In this document: positions 17,445 through 25,125 of the stretch, in pieces
Layout of the letters: every line of letters begins with the position of its first letter
Numbering within the stretch: the first letter of the stretch is position 1
NCBI RefSeq assembly: GCF_014648175.1
Contig: NZ_BMQP01000031.1
Span: forward strand, 1-64,000
Source of the DNA: Planobispora rosea
Lineage (GTDB): Bacteria; Actinomycetota; Actinomycetes; Streptosporangiales; Streptosporangiaceae
Direction of reading: 5' to 3'
Length of the DNA stretch: 64,000 nt
Position numbers and translations under genes: made by a program
The notes under the pieces: generated by a model
What the model saw: the letters and a program-made list of their open reading frames with translations, nothing else
What the model was told of the DNA's origin: nothing
The model's database searches: none

Positions 17445-17455
17445 GAGTTGTGGCG

Positions 17456-17484
17456 ATCGTAGCTTTGACAGAGGCCTCTCACAA
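17456..17484 (-). promoter_or_regulatory. Predicted promoter of the chitinase operon
   Basis: On the minus strand, TTGTGA (17479-17484) and TACGAT (17456-17461) are separated by exactly 17 bp, a good vegetative-type promoter. It drives transcription through the palindrome at 17428, the small ORF at 17275 and then the four chitinase genes. The leader would be about 390 nt long. Confidence 0.5.
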
Positions 17485-17540
17485 GGCCCAAAAGCTTTGA
17501 TTTTCAACGACCCAGGAAGGCACGCTCCAAAACCCCGGGG

Positions 17541-17579
17541 CCGCGCGGGAACGCCGGTGGGACCGGCGTTCCCGCGCGG
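17541..17579 (-). terminator. Terminator of the nitroreductase gene
   Basis: Perfect 18 bp arms (17541-17558 and 17562-17579) with a 3 bp loop. In the minus direction it lies 55 bp after the nitroreductase stop and is soon followed by a TTTT run. It insulates the chitinase promoter from read-through. Confidence 0.8.
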
Positions 17580-17634
17580 GGCCCCCGGACCTGCGCGCGG
17601 GGCTCCCGGATCGTCCGCCGGATCGTCCGGCCGC

Positions 17635-18306
17635 CTACCCGATCACCTCGGAGAACGGCTTGCGGACCAGGTCGGGAACCTCCGCGTCGGGCGCGGCATA
17701 ACCGACCGGGAACAGGATGTAGGGCCGCTCGTTGCCCGGCCGCCCGCATATCTCGCTCAGGAACGCCATCGGGTTGGGCGTGTGGGTGAGCGTGGACAGA
17801 CCCATCGCGTGCAGCGCCGCGATGAGGAAGCCGCAGGCGATGCCGACGCTCTCGTTGACGTAGTAGTGCTTGACCCGGGTGCCGTCCGGGCGCACGCCGT
17901 ACTTCTCGGCGAAGCACACCACCAGCCACGGCACCGTCTCCAGGTACTCCTTGTCGGGGCCGGTCTCCAGCGGCGCCAGCGCCTCGCGCCACTCCGGCGT
18001 CAGCCGCCCGCCCTCGTAGTTCTGCCGCTCCTCGGCCTCGGCGGCCTGCCTGATCCGCCGTTTCGTCTCCGGGTCACCGATGATCACGAACTTCCACGGC
18101 TGCTGGTGCGCCCCGGACGGCGCGGTGTTCGCCGCCCTGACCGCCAGCTCGACGCACTCGCGCGGCACCGGCTCGTCGCTGAAGAAGCGCACGCTGCGGC
18201 GCCTGTCCATGTGCTCGTAGAACTCCCGGCCCCGGGCGATCATCTCCGGTTCGGGGTACCGGACCGGCCGGTACGGGACGAACGGGTGGGAGTGCTGCCG
18301 TGCCAT
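17635..18306 (-). CDS. Nitroreductase-family flavoprotein (iodotyrosine-deiodinase-like)
   Basis: 223 residues, ATG with GGAGG 5 bp upstream. R-R-R-S-V-R-F-F near 35-42 and N-T-A-P-S-G-A-H-Q-Q-P-W near 61-72 are the FMN-binding motifs of the IYD/BluB-like branch of the nitroreductase fold. An insertion around 95-135 forms the active-site lid in this branch. The family reduces nitro groups or halogenated phenols with NAD(P)H. It is divergently transcribed from an Lrp/AsnC regulator, and a palindrome lies between them, so that regulator probably controls it. The substrate is unknown. Confidence 0.82.
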   Translation of the reverse strand: MARQHSHPFVPYRPVRYPEPEMIARGREFYEHMDRRRSVRFFSDEPVPRECVELAVRAANTAPSGAHQQPWKFVIIGDPETKRRIRQAAEAEERQNYEGGRLTPEWREALAPLETGPDKEYLETVPWLVVCFAEKYGVRPDGTRVKHYYVNESVGIACGFLIAALHAMGLSTLTHTPNPMAFLSEICGRPGNERPYILFPVGYAAPDAEVPDLVRKPFSEVIG

Positions 18307-18330
18307 GGTGACCTCCGTAGCTGCCCGCCG

Positions 18331-18347
18331 TTCAGGCGCACCCTGAA
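18331..18347. promoter_or_regulatory. Palindrome between nitroreductase and Lrp genes
   Basis: TTCAGG, 5 bp, CCTGAA: a perfect inverted repeat 25 bp upstream of the nitroreductase start and inside the divergent promoter region. It is a natural candidate for the Lrp/AsnC protein encoded at 18467. No other copy was noticed in the window. Confidence 0.4.
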
Positions 18348-18466
18348 TCGGATGGCGGATATGCAGGCGTAGTGTGGATCTCACCGGCAGACCGGGCAAC
18401 ACCCTCGCCGTTCCACTGCCAGATCGGCAGCATCGACCGTGACCCGCACCCCCGGAGGTGGGCAGA

Positions 18467-18940
18467 TTGGCAGTCCGGAGGCATGGCCTGGACGACCTCG
18501 ACCGCAGGCTCCTCCACCTGATCAGGGAGCGCCCCCGTACCGGCCTGCTGGAGATCGCCCGCCTCCTCGGCGTCGCCCGGGGCACCGTCTCGGCCCGGCT
18601 CGGCCGGATGGTCGCCGACGGCGTGATCACCGACTTCGGCCCGAACCTCTCCCCCGCCGCCCTCGGCTACCCGGTGCAGGCCTTCACCACGCTGGAGGTC
18701 GAGCAGGTCTCGCGCGCCGGCATCTCCGCCGCCCTGGAGGCGATCCCGGAGGTGCTGGAGGCCCACATCGTCACCGGCCCCGGCGACGTCTGGTGCCGCA
18801 TCGCCGGCCGCGACCACGAGCACATCCAGGAGGTCATCGACCGCGCCCTGGCCATCCCGGGCGTACGGCGCAGCAGCACCGTGATCACCCTGTCCACGGT
18901 GGTCCCCCACCGGGTCCATCCTCTGGCCGATCTCGCCTGA
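18467..18940 (+). CDS. Lrp/AsnC family transcriptional regulator
   Basis: 157 residues. The helix-turn-helix is near residues 15-45 (L-L-E-I-A-R-L-L-G-V-A-R-G-T-V-S-A-R-L) and the ligand-sensing RAM domain follows from about 65 to 140. I chose the TTG at 18467 because GGAGG ends 8 bp before it; the upstream GTG at 18458 overlaps that site. The protein is probably a dimeric or octameric regulator responding to a small amino-acid-like ligand, and the divergent nitroreductase gene is the most likely target. Confidence 0.8.
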   Translation: MAVRRHGLDDLDRRLLHLIRERPRTGLLEIARLLGVARGTVSARLGRMVADGVITDFGPNLSPAALGYPVQAFTTLEVEQVSRAGISAALEAIPEVLEAHIVTGPGDVWCRIAGRDHEHIQEVIDRALAIPGVRRSSTVITLSTVVPHRVHPLADLA

Positions 18941-18981
18941 CGCGGTACCGGGGCACCGGGCCGCGCGCCGCCGGCAGGCTC

Positions 18982-19416
18982 TCAGGCCCGCAGCGGGTTA
19001 CGGGTTGCCAGCCCCGGGAAACGGCTGAAGTCGCGGTCCATGGTCCACAGTTCCCGAACACCGTGCGCGACACACAACGCCGCAATCCGGGCGTCGTGCA
19101 CCATCGGCCCCATGACCTTCCCCTCCTCCAGGGCCTTGCGGAGGATCTGCCAGTAGCCGTCAGCCTCACCGATCATCACGAGGGAGGGAGAACCCAGCCA
19201 GGCTTCGATCTGCCGGACGGCCTCCGCCGTCGTGGTGGGTGGGGCGTACACCCGGGGATGGGTCACGATCGAGAAGAACTCATCTACACACGGCCATGGA
19301 ATCGCCCACGCGGCCCGTCCTTCGGCCAGCGATTTCAGCGCCGACGCCGCGCGGCCGTGGAACTCGCTGTCCCTCCGATGCGCATAGACCATGAGATTCG
19401 TGTCGACGGCGATCAC
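18982..19416 (-). CDS. vapC: VapC-type PIN-domain toxin
   Basis: 144 residues. The conserved acidic residues of the PIN ribonuclease are visible: Asp in I-A-V-D-T-N near residue 5, Glu in V-D-E-F-F near 45, and paired Asp in V-H-D-A-R and T-M-D-R-D-F near 107 and 124. It is expected to cleave a structured RNA such as a tRNA when released from its antitoxin. The GTG start overlaps the antitoxin stop by 4 bp (GTGA), the usual order with antitoxin first. Function is inferred from the family. Confidence 0.85.
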   Translation of the reverse strand: MIAVDTNLMVYAHRRDSEFHGRAASALKSLAEGRAAWAIPWPCVDEFFSIVTHPRVYAPPTTTAEAVRQIEAWLGSPSLVMIGEADGYWQILRKALEEGKVMGPMVHDARIAALCVAHGVRELWTMDRDFSRFPGLATRNPLRA

Positions 19417-19754
19417 AGACGATCCCCGTAGCTCAAGGCGCGAAGCTCCTCCCATGAGGCGCCCCTCGCAGAAGGCTGCAGACCCTGGCCGCCCACAGAC
19501 GCGTCCGGCAGGACATAGTCCTCGCGCTCCGACCGGCGGACGAGAACGGAGCGCAGCCCCTCCTCGATGAGCGACCGCAGCGTGACCCCCTCCCGTTGGG
19601 CAACGCGCCGGGCTTCCGCCAGCAACCCGTCCGAAATATCGTGCGTCTCCGCGGACGCCTCGCCGAGGAGCGACGAACGTGCCGGCGGGAGTACCGTGAA
19701 CAGGATCCCGTTCGCCCCCTGGAGTACCACTATGTTCTTCGGCATCACCGACAT
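19413..19754 (-). CDS. vapB: VapB-type antitoxin
   Basis: Up to 113 residues. The core (D-I-S-D-G-L-L-A-E-A-R-R-V-A near residues 38-51, then G-V-T-L-R-S-L-I-E-E-G-L) is the ribbon-helix-helix DNA-binding type of VapB. The C-terminal part would wrap the toxin. The start is uncertain: ATG at 19754 or 19745, or GTG at 19730. All lie in or next to the start of the divergent LysE gene (19732), so promoter regions overlap. It should repress its own operon together with VapC. Confidence 0.7.
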   Translation of the reverse strand: MSVMPKNIVVLQGANGILFTVLPPARSSLLGEASAETHDISDGLLAEARRVAQREGVTLRSLIEEGLRSVLVRRSEREDYVLPDASVGGQGLQPSARGASWEELRALSYGDRL

Positions 19755-20385
19755 CTGGGCCTACGCCATCGGCGCATTCCTGATCATCCTGCTGCCCGGC
19801 CCCAACTCCCTCTATGTCCTGGCCACCGCAGCGCGGCACGGAGTTCGGCAGGGATACCTCGGGGCGGCGGGGGTGTTCGTCGGCGACACGGTCCTGATGG
19901 CGCTGTCGGCGGCCGGAGCCGCCTCGGTGCTGAAGACCACCCCGCTGCTGGCCGCCATGGTGAAGTACGCCGGAGGCGCCTACCTGGCCTGGATGGGCTT
20001 CCAGATGATCCGCGGGGCCTTGCGGTCGTGGCGGTCCCCGGAGAAGACCCCCGCGGCGCGGGAGGAGGCCGCCGAGCCGGCCGCGGACCCGTTCCGCCGG
20101 GCACTCCTCATCAGCCTGCTCAACCCGAAGGCGATCCTGTTCTTCATCTCCTTCTTCGTCCTGTTCGTGGACCCCGGCTACAGCGCGCCCGCCCTGTCGT
20201 TCCTCATCCTGGGCACGATCCTGCAGATCTTCAGCATGCTCTACCTGAGCGCGTTGATCTTCGGCGGCACCTACCTGGCCGCGCAGTTCCGGCGGCGGCG
20301 CGTGCTGACGGCGGTTTTCACCACGGCCACGGGCGCGCTGTTCGTCGGCTTCGGCGCGCGGCTGGCCACCTCCACCATCGGCTGA
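19732..20385 (+). CDS. LysE/RhtB-family amino-acid exporter
   Basis: 217 residues, ATG with GGAG 7 bp upstream. Six hydrophobic segments are visible. The N-terminal I-L-L-P-G-P-N-S-L-Y near residues 18-27 is the LysE family signature, and S-L-L-N-P-K-A near 124-130 is the second conserved element. A charged cytoplasmic loop of about 30 residues lies around 90-120. The family exports amino acids or derivatives such as leucine or homoserine lactone; the substrate is not clear here. Its 5' end overlaps the vapB reading frame on the other strand. Confidence 0.85.
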   Translation: MFFGITDIWAYAIGAFLIILLPGPNSLYVLATAARHGVRQGYLGAAGVFVGDTVLMALSAAGAASVLKTTPLLAAMVKYAGGAYLAWMGFQMIRGALRSWRSPEKTPAAREEAAEPAADPFRRALLISLLNPKAILFFISFFVLFVDPGYSAPALSFLILGTILQIFSMLYLSALIFGGTYLAAQFRRRRVLTAVFTTATGALFVGFGARLATSTIG

Positions 20386-20637
20386 CGCCCCCGGCCGCCC
20401 CCGCTCCACCGTTCTTGATCAGCGAGAATGCGACACTCCGTCGTGACCTGCCTCACACGGACAGGATGTCCAATTACCCGGTGGCAGCCGTACGGGCCGG
20501 GTACCGTGAGTCGCCGGCGCACACCGGAGTAACCATTCCGCAAGTGCGTCTCAAGGCCCCGGCAGGCCTGGTCGTCTATTGCTGGGGTAGGCGCGAACTC
20601 TCAGCGCCGGTCATGTCCGCCGTCCTGTGGAGCAGCA
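20386..20637. other. Intergenic gap between LysE and membrane-protein genes
   Basis: 252 bp without a supported gene. It should hold the promoter for the gene at 20638. I could not identify convincing -35/-10 boxes or a terminator hairpin here. Confidence 0.4.
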
Positions 20638-21294
20638 GTGAGCCATACGCCCTTCACCCTTCCCCGTCTGACCGTGCTCGCCCGCCAGGCGGTGCCACGG
20701 CTCCTGGAAGCAGTCGTGGCGCCGCTCGCCGTCTTCTACACCGCGTTCGCCCTGCTCGGCGAGACCGGCGCGATGATCGCGGCGGCCACCTGGGTGTACG
20801 CCGGGATCGGCTGGCGGCTGATCCGCCGGACCCGGGTGCCCGCGACGATGTTCATCGCCGCCCTCGCGATCACCGTCCGTGCGCTGATCGGTCTCTGGTC
20901 CGGGAGCGTGACGGTCTTCTTCCTCCAGCCCGAGCTGGGCACGATCTGCATCAGCATGGTCTTCCTCGCCTCGGTACGGCTGCGCCGCCCGCTGGTGCAG
21001 AAGCTGACCCTCGACTACGTCCACCTGCCCTCGGCGGTGCTGCGCAACGAGCGGGTCCGCCGGTTCTTCGCCCGAATCACCCTGCTGTGGGCCTTCGTGC
21101 TGCTGGCCAACTCCACCGTGAGCATCTGGCTCCTGCTCCACCAGTCGGTCGGCACCTACCTGCTGACCCGCACCCTGATCGTCGCCGCCATCACCGGCTT
21201 CGCCGCGACCTTCTCCGTCTGGGCCTTCCGCCGCGTCCTGCACCGCCTGCACCACGACCCCGCGCCCGCTCCCGCCTCCGCGCCCGCCGCCTGA
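20638..21294 (+). CDS. VC0807-like integral membrane protein, function unknown
   Basis: 218 residues from a GTG start with GGAG 6 bp upstream. About six hydrophobic segments are present, with short charged loops such as R-R-T-R-V near 62-66 and a basic stretch near 118-145. The pattern fits the family of small actinobacterial membrane proteins annotated as VC0807-like. The C-terminus is an A/P-rich tail. It ends 4 bp from the convergent LLM oxidoreductase gene, leaving no room for a terminator between them. Confidence 0.6.
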   Translation: MSHTPFTLPRLTVLARQAVPRLLEAVVAPLAVFYTAFALLGETGAMIAAATWVYAGIGWRLIRRTRVPATMFIAALAITVRALIGLWSGSVTVFFLQPELGTICISMVFLASVRLRRPLVQKLTLDYVHLPSAVLRNERVRRFFARITLLWAFVLLANSTVSIWLLLHQSVGTYLLTRTLIVAAITGFAATFSVWAFRRVLHRLHHDPAPAPASAPAA

Positions 21295-21298
21295 CGGA

Positions 21299-22171
21299 TC
21301 AGAGCGACCGCACCTGGGAGGCGGCGGCGCCGAGCGTCCCGACCGACTCCTCCGTCCACGGGCCACCGGTGATCACGACCACGTGCCCGATCCCGAGCTC
21401 CGCGAGCGCCGCGCAGCGCCCGGCGAACGACTCCGCCGTCTCCCGCGGGTCCAGCCGGGTGCTCAGCGTCTTGCCGATCGCGTCGTAGGGCCGGCCGAGT
21501 TCCTCGCAGTGCCGGGCCAGGACCTCCAGCTTGCGCCTGACCGTCTGGCCGCCGTCGGGGATGTCGAAGAGGTTGCACGCGTCGGCGTACCGCGCCACCA
21601 GAGGCAGGGTCCGCCGCTCGCCCATGCCCCCGATCAGAATGGGCGGACGGGGCGAGGACAGCGGGCGCGGGCTGCCGAGCGGGCGTTCCGCGCGGAGGTG
21701 CCGGCCCTCGAAGGGAGTCTCGTCGCCCGACCACATCCGGATCGCGAGCCGGAGCGTCTCCTCCAGCCGCTCGAACCGCTCGGCCACGGGCGGGAGCGGC
21801 AGGCCCATGGCGCGGCCCTCCTCCTCGTGGTACCCGGCCCCGATCCCGAGCCAGGCGCGCCCGCCCGTGAGCACGTCGAGCGTGGTGACGGCCTTGACCA
21901 GCAGGGCGGCCGGGCGGTGGGTCACACCGGTCACCATCGTGCCGAGCCCGACCCGCCGCGTCTGACCCGCGAGGAAACCCAGCACCGTGTACGCCTCGAG
22001 CATCTCAGCCTCGGGCGTGCTCGTCGGATCGGCCTGGATCAGGTGGTCGGAGACCCACACGGTGTCCAGTCCCGCCTCGTCGGCCGCGCGGACGACCCCG
22101 CCGAGGCGGGAGGCGAGACCCGGCGCGCCCTCCGGCCACGAGTAGTTCGTGATGTTCAGGCTCACTCTCAT
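21299..22171 (-). CDS. F420-dependent LLM-class oxidoreductase
   Basis: 290 residues with the luciferase-like TIM barrel. Hallmarks are V-W-V-S-D-H-L near 34-40, the G-L-G-T-M-V-T-G strand near 75-82, G-G-R-A-W-L-G-I-G-A-G-Y-H-E-E-E near 104-119 and I-L-I-G-G-M-G-E near 178-185. These fit the actinobacterial TIGR03560-like group, most members of which use cofactor F420. The ATG at 22171 was chosen because the 12 extra codons upstream do not look like the family. Substrate unknown. Divergent from the gene at 22372. Confidence 0.83.
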   Translation of the reverse strand: MRVSLNITNYSWPEGAPGLASRLGGVVRAADEAGLDTVWVSDHLIQADPTSTPEAEMLEAYTVLGFLAGQTRRVGLGTMVTGVTHRPAALLVKAVTTLDVLTGGRAWLGIGAGYHEEEGRAMGLPLPPVAERFERLEETLRLAIRMWSGDETPFEGRHLRAERPLGSPRPLSSPRPPILIGGMGERRTLPLVARYADACNLFDIPDGGQTVRRKLEVLARHCEELGRPYDAIGKTLSTRLDPRETAESFAGRCAALAELGIGHVVVITGGPWTEESVGTLGAAASQVRSL

Positions 22172-22371
22172 GGCCTCAAGCCTTCCGGGCAGCCTGCCGC
22201 ACCGCATCCTTCACGGGGCGGCTCCCGCCGTACGACCCGGGGCGTATCCGGGAGGCGGAACGCCGCTCCAGGACTCGTCAGACGGACGCCTCCGCGAGCG
22301 ATACGGCCTCATGGACGTGAGTTCTCGAAAACACGATCGCTTTGAGTAGCCTTCATGTCACAATCAGCGAC

Positions 22372-23277
22372 ATGCCGTCCCCCCAACATGATGCGCTCAT
22401 CCGGCTCTTCCGTGACCGGCCCGAGCTGGCGGTGGAACTCCTGCACGACCTGCTGGGCCAGAATCTGCCCGCCACCCCGCTGATCCGGCCGGAGAACACC
22501 ACCTTCAACACCCGGCCCTCCGACGACATCGAGGCCGATCTGGTGCTGGTGCTGGGCCCGCCCCAGGCACCGGCGCACGCCATCATCGTGGAGATCCAGC
22601 AGGACAAGTCCAAAGACCCCCGTCAGCTGGCCCGTTACGCCGCCGCGCTGTGGCTGCAGTTGCGCTGCGACGTGACCGTCCTGGTCGTCTGCCCCGACGT
22701 CAAGACCGCCGTCCACTATGCCCAGCCCATCGATTCGGGCCTGACCGGCTACCGGCTGCAGGCCCGTGTGCTGGGCCCGGATGACATCCCGGTCATCACC
22801 GACGCGCAGCAGGCCGCCGCCCAGCCGGAGCTGGCCACCCTGGCGGTGATGATGCACGGCCGCCGCGAGCGCAAGGTGGTCGAGGCCTTCACCACGGCGC
22901 TGGCGGACCTGCCCGGCGAACACGCTCCGAAGTACTATGAATACGCATTCAGCATGGCCGCGCCCGAGGTACGAATCCTCCTGGAGGAGATCATGACGTC
23001 CACCGACTGGCCCGTCTACAGCCCCTTCGCCCGCGAGCACTACGGCCGCGGCGTGGAAGAAGGCAAGACCGTAGGCAAGGCGGAAGGCCGGGCCGAGGAA
23101 GCGGCCCGGATGGTGCTGGTGGTGCTGGAGGCCCGGGGCCTGGCAGTGCCCGACGAGATCCGGGCCCGCATCACCGCCTGCACCGACCTCGCGCAACTGG
23201 AGGCCTGGGCGAGCCGCGCGGTCACCGCCCCGACCGTGCACGACCTGTTCGGCGACACCGGCGAAGAGGCCCGCTGA
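22372..23277 (+). CDS. Rpn/YhgA-like PD-(D/E)XK nuclease-type protein
   Basis: 301 residues starting M-P-S. The N-terminal half resembles the PD-(D/E)XK fold: an acidic residue in I-E-A-D-L-V-L near 48-54, followed by A-I-I-V-E-I-Q-Q-D-K near 65-74 with a Q in the usual K position. The C-terminal part has a charged helical G-x-x-E-G-K repeat region (about 225-245) and an L-P-E-I-R-like tail, as in Rpn proteins (formerly called transposase_31). Rpn proteins promote RecA-independent recombination and have phage-defence links in enterobacteria. Whether this one cuts DNA is not shown. It has no strong ribosome site. It stands alone, like a moron gene. Confidence 0.6.
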   Translation: MPSPQHDALIRLFRDRPELAVELLHDLLGQNLPATPLIRPENTTFNTRPSDDIEADLVLVLGPPQAPAHAIIVEIQQDKSKDPRQLARYAAALWLQLRCDVTVLVVCPDVKTAVHYAQPIDSGLTGYRLQARVLGPDDIPVITDAQQAAAQPELATLAVMMHGRRERKVVEAFTTALADLPGEHAPKYYEYAFSMAAPEVRILLEEIMTSTDWPVYSPFAREHYGRGVEEGKTVGKAEGRAEEAARMVLVVLEARGLAVPDEIRARITACTDLAQLEAWASRAVTAPTVHDLFGDTGEEAR

Positions 23278-23291
23278 CGAACCTTCCCCGG

Positions 23292-23319
23292 GGCCTCGAC
23301 GGTGCCCTCGACCAGGTGG
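23292..23319 (-). pseudogene. Possible remnant of a LuxR-type response-regulator gene
   Basis: 28 bp between two convergent genes match 24562-24589, inside the DNA-binding domain of the response regulator, with a single mismatch. In the response regulator this segment encodes part of the helix-turn-helix (H-L-V-E-G-T-V-K-A). The orientation is the same. It may be the last trace of a duplicated regulator gene or a short conversion tract. Confidence 0.35.
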
Positions 23320-23333
23320 GGACCGTGGGACGT

Positions 23334-24314
23334 CTACCCCGCCGCCGGGGGCGCGGACCGCGAGGCGGAGGCGTGCTCGGCGAGAGCGACGATTCCGGTC
23401 AGGCCGGCGACGGCCCCGGTGAGCAGGGTGAAGAGGCTGACCAGGTCGAGGATTCCCTGGTCGCCGCCGGGGTTCAGCGGGTTCGGCGTCAGGGCGATGA
23501 TCATCGCGTAGAGGGACCAGCCGAACATCGCCCCCGAGCCGATCCAGGCGACCGTCACCGGGATCCACAGGGGCCGGCCCGACCTCCGCCGGACGATCAT
23601 CAGCAGGCCGGCCGCCGCCGCGACCGCCGTCGCCGCGTTGATCCCGACGTTCAGGTGGAAGGCGAAGGTACGGCCGGCGATCACCGCGGCGGGCAGGCCG
23701 TACGTCGCGCCGAGTATCCAGCTCAGGTTGATCACCGCCAGAATCCCGGCGACGATCGCCACGCCCCATGCCGCGAACGCCTGGAACTCGTGGGTGGCGC
23801 CCGCCGTACCGTCCGAGACCCTGCGCGTGAACACCCAGGGCCAGCGGTGGCGCGCGTGGTACCGGAACCCGACCATGAGCCCGAGGGCCTGGCAGCAGAA
23901 CCCGGTGTAGACGACGACATAGACCCACCCGGCCACCGGGCTGTCCTCCGTCAGGAGCGGGGTCCCGCTCAGCACGCCGACCAGGGCGCTCAGCGGGACC
24001 TGGGCGAGGATCACGGCCAGCAGGCCGATCCCGACCCACATGGGCAGCAGGATCAGTCCCGCCGGGATCCGCCGCCCCCAGAGCCGGACGAACGCGAGCA
24101 CGATGACCAGCGCCACCGCGTCCATGCCGAAGGTGAGCAGGTTGAGGCCGAAGAAACCGGCGTCGTCCAGGACGGCGGCGTCCTGGATCCCCAAGGTGCT
24201 CCCGGTCAGCCAGGCGATCTTGAGGGCGAGATAGGGGAGGATGCCCGCGACGGCCACTGCGGTCGCCGTCAGGCGGAGAACTCCGGTCCGAGGGTTGTCG
24301 ATCACCTGAGTCAT
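23334..24314 (-). CDS. Integral membrane protein, function unknown
   Basis: 326 residues with about nine or ten hydrophobic segments spread evenly and few charged loops. ATG with GGGAG 9 bp upstream. I do not recognise a specific family. It lies 151 bp downstream of the two-component system on the same strand and could be one of its targets or part of the same transcript. It is convergent with the Rpn-like gene. Confidence 0.55.
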   Translation of the reverse strand: MTQVIDNPRTGVLRLTATAVAVAGILPYLALKIAWLTGSTLGIQDAAVLDDAGFFGLNLLTFGMDAVALVIVLAFVRLWGRRIPAGLILLPMWVGIGLLAVILAQVPLSALVGVLSGTPLLTEDSPVAGWVYVVVYTGFCCQALGLMVGFRYHARHRWPWVFTRRVSDGTAGATHEFQAFAAWGVAIVAGILAVINLSWILGATYGLPAAVIAGRTFAFHLNVGINAATAVAAAAGLLMIVRRRSGRPLWIPVTVAWIGSGAMFGWSLYAMIIALTPNPLNPGGDQGILDLVSLFTLLTGAVAGLTGIVALAEHASASRSAPPAAG

Positions 24315-24465
24315 GATGTGACTCTCCCACCCCGTCCTCCCGGCCGGGAAACCGCCCTCGGGCGGAGGATCCCCGTGCTCCCCGGACACCGGAACCTGCC
24401 GGGCGGGCGTCGCCACGGTGAGGAGCGCCACCACCTCCGGATCGGCACACCTGTCCGGATCAGAT

Positions 24466-25125
24466 TCACCTCTCCTGGTCGAGGAGGCCGGCCTCGTGGG
24501 CGAGGATGGCGGCCTGGACGCGGTTGCGGGCGTCCAGGCGGGTGAGGATCGCGCTCACGTGGGCCTTGACGGTGCCCTCGACCAGGTGGAGCCTGCGGGC
24601 GATCTGGGCGTTGGACAGGCCGGCGCCGACCAGGGCGAGGACGTCGCGCTCGCGCGGGGTGAGGGCGGCGATCTGCTCGCGGGCGGCGGCCGTGCGGCTC
24701 ATCCGGCCGCCGGTCAGCTCGGTGATGACCCGGTGGGCGACCTTCGGGGACAGGTAGGCGGCGCCCTCGGCGACGGCGTGGATCCCGGCCAGCAGCTCGC
24801 GCGGGTCGCCCGCCTTCAGCAGGAACCCGCTCGCGCCCTCCCCCAGCGCCCGGGCGATGTACTCGTCCTCGCCGAACGTGGTCAGCATCAGCACGCCGGT
24901 CTCCGGCGCGGCACGGCGCAGCTCGGCGACCGCCGCCAGGCCGTCCAGCCGGGGCATGCGGATGTCGAGCAGGACGACGTCGGGGCGGTGGGAGAGCGTC
25001 AGGTCGATCGCCTCCCGCCCGTCGCCCGCCTCGGCGACCACCTCGATCTCCGGGTCGGCGGCCAGGATGGCCCGGACCCCCGCCCGGATCATGGCCTCGT
25101 CGTCGGCCAGCAGCACCCGGATCAT
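24466..25125 (-). CDS. NarL/LuxR-type response regulator
   Basis: 219 residues. The receiver domain (1-120) has the acidic pair D8-D9, phospho-acceptor D54 and the K near 104. The C-terminal LuxR helix-turn-helix (about 155-215) shows L-T-P-R-E-R-D-V-L and the G-T-V-K-A-H-V recognition helix. Its start overlaps the stop of the histidine kinase gene by 4 bp (ATGA), so the two are translated together. It binds DNA as a phosphorylated dimer. Targets are unknown; the membrane protein directly downstream is a candidate. Confidence 0.92.
   Translation of the reverse strand: MIRVLLADDEAMIRAGVRAILAADPEIEVVAEAGDGREAIDLTLSHRPDVVLLDIRMPRLDGLAAVAELRRAAPETGVLMLTTFGEDEYIARALGEGASGFLLKAGDPRELLAGIHAVAEGAAYLSPKVAHRVITELTGGRMSRTAAAREQIAALTPRERDVLALVGAGLSNAQIARRLHLVEGTVKAHVSAILTRLDARNRVQAAILAHEAGLLDQER

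Larger units (their letters stand above)
17057..17634. other. Long non-coding region upstream of the chitinase operon
   Basis: This 578 bp gap holds, from right to left: a terminator for the nitroreductase gene (17541-17579), the predicted chitinase promoter (17456-17484), the palindrome (17428-17444), a possible 20-codon ORF (17213-17275) and an inverted repeat (17090-17162). I see nothing else that codes. The local drop in GC around 17400-17510 supports a regulatory role. Confidence 0.7.

Noticed and set aside
17057..17500. DasR-type operator before the chitinase operon
   Set aside because: No sequence close to the TGGTCTAGACCA-type site was found; the only strong palindrome there is of another kind.
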